Source: Thermohalobaculum sp050043005 (GTDB lineage: Bacteria; Pseudomonadota; Alphaproteobacteria; Rhodobacterales; Rhodobacteraceae). Taken from it: a DNA stretch of 34,844 nucleotides. Below, piece after piece: positions 7,896 through 15,608 of this stretch. The position numbers and the translations under genes were made by a program. The notes beneath the pieces are model-generated. The model had not been told where the DNA came from and made no database searches. It was given only the letters and a program-made list of their open reading frames with translations. The DNA lies in NCBI GenBank assembly GCA_050043005.1, contig JBHJIZ010000077.1, forward strand, positions 1-34,844, given 5' to 3'. Every line of letters starts with the position of its first letter. Position 1 is the stretch's first letter.

Positions 7896-8416
7896 CGAAA
7901 CCAGTCCTGCATACGGAGCGCCTGGTGCTCGAGCCTGCTTCGGAGAGCCATCTCGACGGTTATCTGGCGTTCTACGCGATTCCGAATGATCAGAAGGGCG
8001 GGTACCGCGCACCGCGCGATCCCGCGGAGGTCCGTGCACTCCTGCACCGTGCCATCGACGAGTGGCAGCGGCTTGGCTTTGGAATGTTCGTCATCAAGCG
8101 CACGGACACCGGCACGTTCGTCGGCGGGACTGGGATCGTCCATCCGGATGGCTGGCCCCGGCACGAACTAACCTGGTGGCTTATGCCGGATGCGCAGCGC
8201 ACCGGCTTCGCGACCGAGGCGAGCATCGCTGTCCTGCGTTGGGCCTATGACACGCTTGGCTGGCCGGTGGTCGAGACGCACATGCGCGACGAGAACCGCC
8301 CCGCACGACGGCTCGCAGAACGGCTCGGCGGAGCTGTCATTGCGCGCGAAACCTTCCCGGACGGCGTCACGCGCGACATCTTCGCACTGCCACGCCCGGA
8401 AGCGAGTGCTGCATGA
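7892..8416 (+). CDS. GNAT N-acetyltransferase 1 of 4
   Basis: A 174-residue RimJ/RimL-type GNAT domain. It begins with the family pattern (LHTERLVLEP), has the central beta strands (GTFVGGTGIVHPDG, HELTWWLMP) and a divergent acetyl-CoA loop around QRTGFATEAS. The end, ENRPARRLAERLGG, is the typical last helix before the final strand. The GTG start overlaps the ffh stop by four bases, implying translational coupling. The substrate is unknown; members of this subfamily acetylate ribosomal-protein N-termini or small molecules, but nothing here distinguishes these. Confidence 0.85.
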   Translation: MTKPVLHTERLVLEPASESHLDGYLAFYAIPNDQKGGYRAPRDPAEVRALLHRAIDEWQRLGFGMFVIKRTDTGTFVGGTGIVHPDGWPRHELTWWLMPDAQRTGFATEASIAVLRWAYDTLGWPVVETHMRDENRPARRLAERLGGAVIARETFPDGVTRDIFALPRPEASAA

Positions 8417-8943
8417 ACGCGATCCCGGTCGATATCCCGGTCATCGAGACCGAGCGCCTGATCATGCGCGGTCACCGGATCGAAGATCTGGCCGAAGAAA
8501 AGGCGTTCCAGATCTCGGATCGCGCCAAGGGGATCGGTGGGCCGCATCCGCCCGAGCGCGCCTGGGCCGCACTCTGCGGCTACATTGGCCACTGGGTCCT
8601 GCGTGGTTATGGCATGTGGGCGCTCGAGGAGAAATCCACCGGGCGCTACGTTGGCCGCGTCGGCTGCTTTTACCCGGACCTCTGGATCGAGCGGGAAATC
8701 GGCGGGTCTGTCACCGGCCCCGGCGAAGGCAAGGGCTACGCTTTTGAAGCCGCCCAGGCTTCGCGCCAGTACGCCTACGCAACGCTCGGCTGGACCACCG
8801 CGATCAGCGTGATCGCCCCGGACAACGATCGCTCGATCGCACTTGCGAAACGCATGAGATGCACACAGGACCCGAACTGGGAGCATCCGACCTACGGCTC
8901 TCTCACCATTTGGCGTCATCCCGGACCAGAGGCGTTGACATGA
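8413..8943 (+). CDS. GNAT N-acetyltransferase 2 of 4
   Basis: A 176-residue GNAT of the same subfamily as its neighbours. Visible marks are IETERLIMRG near the N-terminus, GHWVLRGYGMWALEE, the acetyl-CoA pyrophosphate loop GEGKGYAFEAA, and NDRSIALAKRM before the last strand. It ends WRHPGPEAL, as does copy 3, which points to recent duplication. The ATGA overlap with copy 1 and with copy 3 indicates one translationally coupled transcript. Substrate unknown. Confidence 0.87.
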   Translation: MNAIPVDIPVIETERLIMRGHRIEDLAEEKAFQISDRAKGIGGPHPPERAWAALCGYIGHWVLRGYGMWALEEKSTGRYVGRVGCFYPDLWIEREIGGSVTGPGEGKGYAFEAAQASRQYAYATLGWTTAISVIAPDNDRSIALAKRMRCTQDPNWEHPTYGSLTIWRHPGPEALT

Positions 8944-9458
8944 CGCTGGCACCGATCATCGAGACGGAACGCTTGCGCCTGCGTCCGCTGGGTGCGGAAG
9001 ACTTCCAGCCGCTCTGTGAATTCTATGCGTCCGACCGTGCACGGTTCGTGGGTGGCCCGAAGGATGCTGAGGCATCCTGGCGAACACTGGCGAGCGAGAT
9101 CGGCCACTGGACCTTGCGCGGCTATGGCCGTTTAGGAGTCGAGGAACAGGGTACTGGCGCGCTCTGTGGTCTGGTTGGCCCCTGGAATCCGCATGGGTGG
9201 CCGGAACCCGAAATCGGCTGGGACCTGATGAACGGGTTCGAGGGCAAGGGCTACGCGACCGAAGCCGGGCGCGCGGCGCGTAACTACGTCTACGATGTGT
9301 TGGGGTGGACGACGACGGTCAGCCTCATTGCCATCGGCAACGATGGGTCTCGCGGTGTCGCACGCCGCCTCGGCGCCAAGATGGAACGACATTACACGCA
9401 CTCCCGGTTCGGCGAGATGGAGATCTGGCGCCATCCGGGACCAGAGGCGCTGGCATGA
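8940..9458 (+). CDS. GNAT N-acetyltransferase 3 of 4
   Basis: A 172-residue GNAT. IETERLRLRP opens the domain. GHWTLRGYGRLGVEE and FEGKGYATEAGRAARNY (the acetyl-CoA loop) closely match copy 2, and the C-terminus MEIWRHPGPEALA is nearly the same as that of copy 2. The start ATG overlaps the preceding stop (ATGA) and the same arrangement repeats at its own end. Of the four copies it keeps the cleanest Q/GxxGxG/A-type loop. Its role is presumably related to copies 2 and 4, but the substrate is unknown. Confidence 0.88.
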   Translation: MTLAPIIETERLRLRPLGAEDFQPLCEFYASDRARFVGGPKDAEASWRTLASEIGHWTLRGYGRLGVEEQGTGALCGLVGPWNPHGWPEPEIGWDLMNGFEGKGYATEAGRAARNYVYDVLGWTTTVSLIAIGNDGSRGVARRLGAKMERHYTHSRFGEMEIWRHPGPEALA

Positions 9459-9979
9459 GCGCGACCGCTGATATGCAGGTGATCGAGACTGATCGCCTCG
9501 TGCTGCGGCCTCCAAAAGCATCGGACAAGGACGCCTATATCGACTTCTTTCTGTCGGATCGCGCGACCTATGTCGGACAGGCGTCGAACCGATATCAGGC
9601 GTGGAAGACCTTCGCGATGGAAGCCGGTCACTGGTTTCTTCACGGCTGGGGGCCGTGGGTCGTAACGCGCAAAGGCTCGGATCAGGCGATCGGCAGCGTC
9701 GGACCGTGGCATCCCGAAGATTTCCCGGAGCGGGAACTTGGTTGGCTGGCATTTGCTGGCACTGAGGGACAAGGCATCGCATTCGAGGCGGCCATCGCCG
9801 CGCGAGCTCACGATTACCGGACGCACGGCGCGCAAACGCTAGTCAGCTATATCGATCCAGAGAACGAACGCTCAATCCGTCTGGCCGAACGCCTTGGTGC
9901 GGTGCGTGACGATGCAGCCGCGCGACCCGACCCGATTGATCTCGTGTACCGTCATCCATCGCCGGAGGTTCGGAAATGA
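9455..9979 (+). CDS. GNAT N-acetyltransferase 4 of 4
   Basis: A 174-residue GNAT and the last of the run. It starts MSATADMQVIETDRLVLRP, keeps GHWFLHGWGPW in place of the GHWxLRGYG of copies 2-3, and has EGQGIAFEAA as the acetyl-CoA loop. ENERSIRLAERLGA closes the domain. The end YRHPSPEVRK is a diverged version of the WRHPGPEAL tail of its neighbours. Coupled to copy 3 by an ATGA overlap. About 100 bases separate it from chorismate mutase, so a promoter may lie between them. Confidence 0.86.
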   Translation: MSATADMQVIETDRLVLRPPKASDKDAYIDFFLSDRATYVGQASNRYQAWKTFAMEAGHWFLHGWGPWVVTRKGSDQAIGSVGPWHPEDFPERELGWLAFAGTEGQGIAFEAAIAARAHDYRTHGAQTLVSYIDPENERSIRLAERLGAVRDDAAARPDPIDLVYRHPSPEVRK

Positions 9980-10076
9980 TACAGATCGACTCCGCGTTGT
10001 TACGTATGCGGTATCAAAGGAATACGTTTGCACTGCGTTTGCGGGATCAAGTCGGTTTGGCCTGGGGGGCAGCGCC

Positions 10077-10379
10077 ATGGCGGACTTGACCGATGCCGAC
10101 CGCGCCCAGGACGTGCTCGTCGATCTGCGTCAGAGCATCGACAATCTCGATGCCGTGCTGGTCCACACGCTGGCTGAACGGTTCCGTTGCACGACTGCCG
10201 TGGGCAAACTCAAGGCCGAGCATGACCTGCCGCCTGCCGATCCCGCGCGTGAAGCACGCCAGATCGAGCGGCTCGAGCGGATGTGCGCCGAGTCGGGTCT
10301 CGACCCCGATTTTGCCAAGAAATTCATGCGCTTCATCATCGATGAAGTAATCCGTCACCACCATCAGTTCCAGAAATAG
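10077..10379 (+). CDS. Chorismate mutase, AroQ type
   Basis: A 100-residue, all-helical chorismate mutase (CM_2) converting chorismate to prephenate for Phe and Tyr synthesis. The AroQ active-site pattern is present: Arg in LRQSIDNLD, Arg in LAERFRCT, Lys in VGKLKAEH, the DPAREARQIERL helix, and the C-terminal IRHHHQFQK. There is no fused dehydratase or dehydrogenase domain and no signal peptide, so it is a stand-alone cytosolic enzyme. The ATG is preceded by a GGGGGG run 6 bases upstream; in-frame upstream codons are discounted because they lack family similarity. Its place between ffh and rpsP is what I expect in Rhodobacterales. Confidence 0.93.
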   Translation: MADLTDADRAQDVLVDLRQSIDNLDAVLVHTLAERFRCTTAVGKLKAEHDLPPADPAREARQIERLERMCAESGLDPDFAKKFMRFIIDEVIRHHHQFQK

Positions 10380-10415
10380 CGCGACAGCGCCCCCGCCATT
10401 CAAAGGAGAAACACA

Positions 10416-10844
10416 ATGGCAATGAAGATCAGACTGGCCCGCGGCGGCTCGAAGAAACGCCCGTTCTACCGCATTGTGGCTGCCGACAGCCGCATGGCGC
10501 GCGATGGCCGCTATATCGAGCGTCTGGGAACCTATAACCCGTTGCTCCCAAAGGACTCCGAGGACCGAGTGAAGATGGACATGGAGCGTGTTCAGCACTG
10601 GCTCGACCATGGCGCCCAGCCGACGGACCGTATCGCCCGGATGCTGGAAGCCGCTGGTGTCAAAGAGAAATCCGAACGGAACAACCCGCAGAAGGCCGAG
10701 CCGGGCAACAAAGCCAAGGCCCGCACCGAGCAGAAGGCCGAGAAGGCTGCTGCCGCGGCAGAGGCCGCCAAGGAAGCCGACGCCGCCCCTGCTGAAGAAG
10801 CTCCCGCAGAAGACGCTCCGGCTGAGGAAGCTGCAGCCGAGTAA
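10416..10844 (+). CDS. rpsP: 30S ribosomal protein S16
   Basis: A 142-residue protein. The first about 80 residues are the S16 domain (MKIRLARGGSKKRPFYRIVAADSR split over the start; GRYIERLGTYNP), which binds 16S rRNA during 30S assembly. The rest is an Ala/Glu/Lys-rich tail (repeats of AEE, APAED), a low-complexity extension also found in alphaproteobacterial S16 proteins. AAGGAG lies 7 bases before the ATG, a strong ribosome binding site as expected for a ribosomal protein. First gene of the rpsP-rimM-trmD-rplS group. Confidence 0.96.
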   Translation: MAMKIRLARGGSKKRPFYRIVAADSRMARDGRYIERLGTYNPLLPKDSEDRVKMDMERVQHWLDHGAQPTDRIARMLEAAGVKEKSERNNPQKAEPGNKAKARTEQKAEKAAAAAEAAKEADAAPAEEAPAEDAPAEEAAAE

Positions 10845-10863
10845 AATCAGTGGTTTAGGCGGT

Positions 10864-11373
10864 ATGTCTGACGGAACGATCTGCGTCGGGGCGATCGCGG
10901 GCGCGTTTGGCGTCCGCGGTGAAGTGCGTATCAAATCCTTCTGCGCCGAACCTCAGGCGATCGCCGATTATAGCCCTTTATCGGCCGAAGACGGGCGCCG
11001 CTTCGACGTGAAGATCACGCGAGAGGTCAAGGGCGGTTTCGCTGCCCGGCTCGCTGGCGTGCCGACACGCGAGGCAGCTGAGGCATTGAAGGGAACGCGC
11101 CTTTACGCGCCGCGCGATCGCTTGCCGGCGTTGCCGGATGACGAGTTCTATCATGCGGATTTGATCGGGCTCTCCGTCTTGGACACCGGCGGTGCAGACC
11201 TCGGCAAGGTGCGGGCGGTCCACGATTTCGGGGCCGGAGACGTGCTGGATATCGTAGGCGGCTCCAAACCGCTCATGCTGCCCTTTACCCGATCCGCCGT
11301 GCCAACCGTTGACCTGACCCTGGGGCGCCTGGTCGCCGATCTGTCCGACATCGAAGAGACGGCGGATGACTGA
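10864..11373 (+). CDS. rimM: Ribosome maturation factor RimM
   Basis: A 169-residue 16S rRNA-processing factor that binds S19 in the 30S head. The N-terminal RimM barrel starts CVGAIAGAFGVRGEVRIKSF. The C-terminal PRC-barrel begins about residue 95 (DDEFYHADLIGLSV) and includes GAGDVLDI and LMLPF. It begins 19 bases after the rpsP stop and overlaps the trmD start by eight bases. The length is normal. Confidence 0.95.
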   Translation: MSDGTICVGAIAGAFGVRGEVRIKSFCAEPQAIADYSPLSAEDGRRFDVKITREVKGGFAARLAGVPTREAAEALKGTRLYAPRDRLPALPDDEFYHADLIGLSVLDTGGADLGKVRAVHDFGAGDVLDIVGGSKPLMLPFTRSAVPTVDLTLGRLVADLSDIEETADD

Positions 11374-12250
11374 ACCGCCGAAACCCCGGTCGTACGGTAT
11401 GATCCAGCCACGGGTCTCGGCCCAGCCGCGTCCGCTGATTGGCCCGGACAAGGGTCGACCCGATGCTTTTCGCGCTAAGGTCCTGACGTTGTTCCCGGAA
11501 TGCTTCCCGGGCGTGCTGGGCAGCGGTCTGATCGGCAAGGCTCTGAAAGACCGCCTCTGGGCCGTTGAGGCAATCGACATCCGCCGCTTTGCCACCGACA
11601 AACACCGCACCGTCGACGACACGCCCGCGGGCGGTGGCGCGGGCATGGTCATGCGTCCCGATATCGTGGCAAAAGCACTGGACTTTGCGGCCCGCGATAG
11701 TGTAAGCGACCCGCTCCGTTGGCCGGTGCTATATCTAAGCCCGCGCGGACGGGTTTTGACGCAAGAGCGGGTGCAGAAAATTGCGGCGGGCCAAGGGGTT
11801 ACGTTGCTCTGCGGACGCTACGAGGGCGTCGACGAGAGGGTTCTCGAATCCCGCGGGGTCGAGGAAGTCTCGATCGGAGATTACGTGCTGACGGGCGGCG
11901 AGCCCGCAGCGATGGTCCTGCTGGACGCGGTGATCCGCCTGAGGCCCGGTGTTCTGGGCAACGCGGCGAGCACTGAAGATGAAAGCCACGCGCGCGGGCT
12001 TCTCGAACACGCGCAGTATACCAGGCCAACGGTCTGGGAGGGGCGCGAGGTTCCGGAGGTGCTGCTGTCCGGACATCACGCGCGGATCGCCAAATGGCGG
12101 ACCTCCGAGAGCCAGCGGCTGACCCGGGAACGACGTCCCGATCTCTGGGCTGCCCATGTGGAAACACATCCGGCAGAGCACGCTCCAGAGCAATCGGACG
12201 CGCAAATGACCGCCGAAAAGGCGCGCAAAAACAAGGATTTGGACCAATGA
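11366..12250 (+). CDS. trmD: tRNA (guanine-N1)-methyltransferase TrmD
   Basis: A 294-residue SPOUT methyltransferase forming m1G37 in tRNA. The knot motifs are visible: LTLFPECFPG, DTPAGGGAGMVM, LYLSPRGRVLTQ, LLCGRYEGVDERV and VSIGDYVLTGGE. Compared with E. coli TrmD it has an N-terminal extension of about 35 residues before AKVLTLFPE and a charged tail ending KARKNKDLDQ, both common in Rhodobacterales. The start overlaps rimM and the stop overlaps rplS (ATGA), implying coupled translation. Confidence 0.96.
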   Translation: MTEPPKPRSYGMIQPRVSAQPRPLIGPDKGRPDAFRAKVLTLFPECFPGVLGSGLIGKALKDRLWAVEAIDIRRFATDKHRTVDDTPAGGGAGMVMRPDIVAKALDFAARDSVSDPLRWPVLYLSPRGRVLTQERVQKIAAGQGVTLLCGRYEGVDERVLESRGVEEVSIGDYVLTGGEPAAMVLLDAVIRLRPGVLGNAASTEDESHARGLLEHAQYTRPTVWEGREVPEVLLSGHHARIAKWRTSESQRLTRERRPDLWAAHVETHPAEHAPEQSDAQMTAEKARKNKDLDQ

Positions 12251-12648
12251 ACCTGCTACAGCAGCTCGAGGCCGAGCATATTGCCGAACTCGGCAAGGAA
12301 ATCCCAGATTTCGCACCGGGCGACACCATTCGCGTCGGCTTCAAGGTGACAGAAGGCACGCGCACCCGTGTGCAGAACTACGAAGGCGTCTGCATTGGCC
12401 GCAGCGGCGGCAATAACCTGAATGCCAGCTTCACGGTGCGCAAGATCAGTTTCGGCGAAGGTGTCGAGCGTGTTTTCCCGCTCCACTCACCGAACATCGA
12501 TGCCATCACGGTTGTTCGCCGTGGAAAGGTACGCCGCGCGAAGCTCTACTACCTGCGCTCGCGTCGCGGAAAGTCGGCTCGTATCGCCGAGAAGACGAAC
12601 TACAAGCCGCTGAAAGCCAAGGCATCCGGGTCGCCCGCAGCGGAGTAA
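12247..12648 (+). CDS. rplS: 50S ribosomal protein L19
   Basis: A 133-residue L19 protein at the 30S-50S interface. The signature is the run FAPGDTIRVGFKVTEG, RVQNYEGVCIGR and the basic RRGKVRRAKLYYLRSRRGKSARI. The last about 15 residues form a short Ala/Lys tail. Its ATG overlaps the trmD stop, and a strong hairpin lies 8 bases after its stop, so it is probably the last gene of the block. The rpmE gene that I would expect to follow in some relatives is not here. Confidence 0.96.
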   Translation: MNLLQQLEAEHIAELGKEIPDFAPGDTIRVGFKVTEGTRTRVQNYEGVCIGRSGGNNLNASFTVRKISFGEGVERVFPLHSPNIDAITVVRRGKVRRAKLYYLRSRRGKSARIAEKTNYKPLKAKASGSPAAE

Positions 12649-12656
12649 TCCCTGCG

Positions 12657-12683
12657 GTCGCGTGGGCCGAAATCCCGCGCGAC
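12657..12683 (+). terminator. Hairpin terminator of the ffh/rpsP block
   Basis: A 10-bp stem (GTCGCGTGGG with CCCGCGCGAC, one T-G wobble) encloses a 7-base loop just after rplS. There is no T-tract, so it is either a G+C-rich terminator of the alphaproteobacterial kind or a 3'-end stabiliser. Confidence 0.6.
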
Positions 12684-12795
12684 GAGCGCCCGGCATGGGT
12701 ACGCTCGACCAGCATCATCTGGACAGAAGCAACGTTGCGGCACCACCGTTATGGTAGGTAGTGCAATAAACGCTGCGCATTGGAGGCGTCGTTCT

Positions 12796-12963
12796 TCAAT
12801 GAATGCCGTAAGGGTGCGTGGCGCGCATCTCGGGCGCGGCGCTTTGCTGGCTGAGGACCCATAAAGAACCGCCGTGGACGTGGAACGGGTGCTGCCGATC
12901 TTCGATCGTGATCCGCCAGATCTTTGTATTGTCCTTGGGCACCTTTTCGTCGATGCGATCCAT
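12796..12963 (-). pseudogene. Multicopper oxidase C-terminal remnant
   Basis: A closed 55-codon frame reads like the last cupredoxin domain of a multicopper oxidase: RIDEKVPKDNTKIWRITIED, then QHPFHVHGGS with the two histidines and HPFHxHG pattern that bind the type 1 and type 2/3 copper ions, then VLSQQSAAP. In intact enzymes this is followed by a domain ending in an HCHxxxHxxxGM motif, which is absent here; the frame stops after THPYGIH. Upstream the frame is also closed by a TAA two codons before the ATG. So both ends are missing. It lies in a 600-base stretch with no intact gene. Most likely a decayed gene; a tiny functional copper-binding protein is a remote alternative. Confidence 0.65.
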
Positions 12964-13245
12964 TTGTTATCAGTTGACCGCTGATGCCCAGGCCGCCCTT
13001 AGCACAGAAGTCGACCCTGCTCTCACATTGGGTTGTCGAACGCCTGGTCAATCATGGCGTTCTGCATGTCGCGTTGGCGACTGGAAGCAGCCGCGACAAG
13101 GTTGTCTCGATTACGAGTTAAGGCTGGGAGTTCCGGACACTCGCGGCAAGGCAGATCAGACAGATCAAACCCGAGTGTGTTGGAATCGTCGGCGATGACG
13201 GCACAGAGGCACTTCGCCCGCCAGGCGCATCGTTCTGAATGAATC
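12964..13245. other. Gene-poor stretch beside the oxidase remnant
   Basis: No gene with a credible start is seen. On the minus strand a frame ending at 13023 encodes a cysteine-containing stretch (CLCAVIADDSN, then LPCRECPEL) and ends AFDNPM, but its only start lies inside the 3' end of the neighbouring membrane-protein gene and has no ribosome binding site. Together with the oxidase remnant this suggests decayed coding DNA. Confidence 0.4.
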
Positions 13246-13845
13246 CTAGCGACGGGCCAGGATCGACCAAGGTTGCACATCAGCCAAGATCTTGACGGTC
13301 GCGGCCAGGACCAATGCACACAGGATGATTTTCGATACGATCTCCATCGTGCCTTCGATCTGCATGGCGTGAACGATGCTGCCAATGATAACGATCGAGG
13401 TGAGTGCGAGGTGGGCGAAGCGCCAGGTCGCGGGCTTGAGTCTGAGTTTGCGGCGGAGCGATGCGAGCAGACCGGCAGCGAATGTGGCCCACATGGCAAC
13501 CGCACCCCAAACCGAGAAGGGTGTTGGCGAGCGGAACAGCAGGACGTCGACGACATCCGGCGGGCTGGTCACCCAGAGCAGCGCAACATGCAGGATCACG
13601 AGCGTGACAAGGCCGGCGCCTGTCCAGGCGTGCAGCCTGCGAGCCCGGCGCGGAGTCAGGCCGGGCAGGTAACCTCCGGCCAAGAGGGGCTGGAGCAGAA
13701 GCAGGCTCATCGCGATCACGCCCGCAAAGCCCGCCGCGATGTAGACCGGGCCGCGCCAGGCAAGTTGCGGGCTTGTCGCCGCGATGGCGACCGGCAGGAC
13801 CAGGGCGACCGCGAGCGCTGCCCAGATCAGGATGGTCCGGGCCAC
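13246..13845 (-). CDS. Ferric-reductase-like haem membrane protein
   Basis: A 199-residue inner-membrane protein with about six hydrophobic segments. It carries two histidine pairs spaced 14 residues apart within helices: His72/His86 (LHAWTGAGLVTLVILH) and His145/His159 (AHLALTSIVIIGSIVH). That is the bis-haem pattern of the ferric reductase-like transmembrane domain. No FAD or NAD(P)H domain is attached, unlike the protein at 31077, so an external electron donor is needed. It is probably co-transcribed with the upstream Tat-exported protein (gap 11 bases), suggesting it feeds or drains electrons for a periplasmic redox activity. The specific substrate is not known. Confidence 0.8.
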   Translation of the reverse strand: MARTILIWAALAVALVLPVAIAATSPQLAWRGPVYIAAGFAGVIAMSLLLLQPLLAGGYLPGLTPRRARRLHAWTGAGLVTLVILHVALLWVTSPPDVVDVLLFRSPTPFSVWGAVAMWATFAAGLLASLRRKLRLKPATWRFAHLALTSIVIIGSIVHAMQIEGTMEIVSKIILCALVLAATVKILADVQPWSILARR

Positions 13846-13856
13846 GCGGCGTTCTC

Positions 13857-14366
13857 TTAGGCGGGTTGGAGCACGAAGTGCGTCTCGAGGCTGGTATCGC
13901 GAGAACTGGACATCACCGGGCGCAGGAAGACGGTCTCGAACCCGTTCTCGTCGTAGTCGGAGTCATAGGCCAGGTGAGCATGCGGCTGACCGAAGGCCGG
14001 GACGATCTGCGGCATGTCGATGCGAAAGACGCCATCTGCATCGGTCAGCGTGGCGCCATGGCTCTCAGGATCGCTCTCGTAGCCCTCGGTCGTATGGGCC
14101 CAGATCTGGATGCGGACGCCAGGCAACGGTGCGCCATCGCCCGCGCGGCGCACGGTGCCACTCATCGCGAAACCACCGCCGCCGATCCGATCCATCAAAG
14201 CGGCACCCGGGCGGTAGTTGTTGGCTCCACCGCGCATGGTCGGGGTCGGGGCAAGACCAGCGGCCTGGGCTGGCACCAGAAGTCCGGATGCGGTGGTGGT
14301 CAGGGCGGCGCCTGCTGCAGCTCCGGTCAGGAGAAGGGCGCGTCGGGTATGCGGTGCTTTTGTCAT
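13857..14366 (-). CDS. Tat-exported intradiol-dioxygenase-like protein
   Basis: A 169-residue protein with a twin-arginine signal (TRRALLLTGAAAGAA, then a cleavable-looking VPAQAAG end). The mature part resembles the beta-sandwich of intradiol ring-cleavage dioxygenases and related carboxypeptidase-regulatory folds: SGTVRRAGDGAPLPGVRIQIW, ATLTDADGVFRID, and GQPHAHLAY. The Tyr/His iron ligands of true protocatechuate dioxygenases are only partly evident (Tyr95-region Y and the HAH pair), so catalytic activity is uncertain. GGAGAG lies about 6 bases before the ATG. Paired with the haem membrane protein downstream, it probably acts in the periplasm. Confidence 0.72.
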   Translation of the reverse strand: MTKAPHTRRALLLTGAAAGAALTTTASGLLVPAQAAGLAPTPTMRGGANNYRPGAALMDRIGGGGFAMSGTVRRAGDGAPLPGVRIQIWAHTTEGYESDPESHGATLTDADGVFRIDMPQIVPAFGQPHAHLAYDSDYDENGFETVFLRPVMSSSRDTSLETHFVLQPA

Positions 14367-14518
14367 CGTCGTCTCTCCTCACAGATTAGCCGGGACGAAG
14401 CCTGTGCCCGGCCCGCGCTTGGGGGATCATACGGTGTTCGGCGCGGGATCTTTCCGCTTGCCCTTGCAGACATAGGATGTCGAGACGCGGGAAAAAGCGG
14501 TGAGGATCCTGCTGGGTC

Positions 14519-14549
14519 AAAAAATGCCCGGCGGAATGCCGCCCGCCGG
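14519..14549 (-). terminator. Rho-independent terminator of the DUF1826/DUF6525 operon
   Basis: Read on the minus strand, a perfect 7-bp stem CCGGCGG/CCGCCGG with an 8-base loop is followed two bases later by a run ATTTTTTG. This is the clearest classical intrinsic terminator in the window and sits about 60 bases after the DUF6525 stop. The rest of the 14367-14609 gap holds only the presumed promoter of the Tat protein. Confidence 0.8.
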
Positions 14550-14609
14550 TAACAGCTTTGTGAGAGGTTCGGCGTGCGAGGCTCACGGGCGGGGCATACG
14601 CCCGACGGC

Positions 14610-14894
14610 CTACAAGGACGTCGCCGAACACGGGTGATCCGTGCCCCAGACGCGTTTGGCATCCCGCGCGATCTGGTTCGTCTGAATTCTGTCAAGTTCC
14701 CGGATTGCCTGATCGGGATCTTTGGTTCGTGCTAGTGCTCGGTCGAAGGCACGTCGGGCCGAGCGCGGGCTCCATGGCAGGTCGGCCACCGCCAGCCAGG
14801 TGCGTAATTCGGCCGGTAGACGGTCGAACTCGCGCATCGGATCGGTATTCCGGCGCTTGCGGCGCAGGCTGGTCGCCCCGAGATTGGCGGGCAT
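14610..14894 (-). CDS. DUF6525 family protein
   Basis: A 94-residue basic protein. After a short Arg-rich N-terminus (RRKRRNTDPM) it has the stretch MREFDRLPAELRTWLAVADLPWSPRSARRAF that I associate with DUF6525, a small family found next to DUF1826 in Rhodobacterales. No membrane segment or catalytic motif is seen. Its ATG shares one base with the stop codon of DUF1826 (TGATG), so translation is coupled. Function is unknown; the context suggests zinc limitation response. Confidence 0.75.
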   Translation of the reverse strand: MPANLGATSLRRKRRNTDPMREFDRLPAELRTWLAVADLPWSPRSARRAFDRALARTKDPDQAIRELDRIQTNQIARDAKRVWGTDHPCSATSL

Positions 14895-15529
14895 CAGACT
14901 TCTTCGTCGGGATCGAAGATCGGATCGAGCACGAGGACGAGGCGCGTCTCGCTGGTGCCCTCGATCGGCGGGGAACGATGGCGCAAGCCAGAGGCCGGGG
15001 TTTCCTGCCATTGCGTCCCGCGCAGCACAATCGGCGCGCCAGTTGGTACGGTGAACACGCGGTCTGGGTCCGATCCATCGATCGAGGTGCCGTATTGCGT
15101 GCCGGTGCCGCGATAGGTGCAGATCAGGCGGGCGCGTACGGCGTCGATGTGGAACCTGCGGCAGGCATTGGTGTTCACGACGTCGCGCCTCAGGCGGAGA
15201 AACGGCGCGCCCATCATTTTTGCGAAGCTGTCCGCCAGGGTCGCGACATCGCCGACCAACCAGTCCTGTTCGGGATGGGCGGGGGTCCCTGATACAGTGC
15301 AGATCTCCTCGACAGCACTGCGCACCGCGTCTGGACGCAGGATCACGCGAGCGTTCGGCAGGGCTTCTGCCTCGAGATCATCAATCCAATCCTGAAAGGT
15401 CTGCAATGGCTGACGCCGCCAGATCACCGCAGCCATCTCCGGGCGCGCCAGATAGGACAATCCGTTCGGGGCGTCAACGACGCCAACGCCTGCTGCCGTG
15501 TCGCGGGTCATTCGAAAATCAACGAGCAT
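14894..15529 (-). CDS. DUF1826 family protein, probably zinc-regulated
   Basis: A 211-residue protein with the conserved DUF1826 blocks: IWRRQPLQTFQDWID, FLRLRRDVVNTNACRRFHID, ARLICTYRGTGTQYG, and GLRHRSPPIEGTSETRLVLVLDP. Conserved Cys/His residues (CRRFH, HRSPP) may bind metal or mark an active site. A start at 15607 would overlap the operator described next and has no ribosome binding site; ATG 15529 has GGAG 6 bases upstream and leaves about 80 bases of leader. In relatives DUF1826 genes sit beside COG0523 metallochaperone GTPases under Zur control; no such GTPase is in this window. Function unproven. Confidence 0.8.
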   Translation of the reverse strand: MLVDFRMTRDTAAGVGVVDAPNGLSYLARPEMAAVIWRRQPLQTFQDWIDDLEAEALPNARVILRPDAVRSAVEEICTVSGTPAHPEQDWLVGDVATLADSFAKMMGAPFLRLRRDVVNTNACRRFHIDAVRARLICTYRGTGTQYGTSIDGSDPDRVFTVPTGAPIVLRGTQWQETPASGLRHRSPPIEGTSETRLVLVLDPIFDPDEEV

Positions 15530-15608
15530 TCGTTCTCCACCAGTCGGTACGTAAACACGGAGGGGTTGATCCTCATGCCGAAGACCTGTGAAACCGTGTC
15601 GAAACATG

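Noticed and set aside
13023..13280. 85-codon minus-strand frame with a CxC/CxxC-like stretch
   Set aside because: The only start is inside the 3' end of the haem membrane protein gene and lacks a ribosome binding site; listed only as possible decayed DNA.
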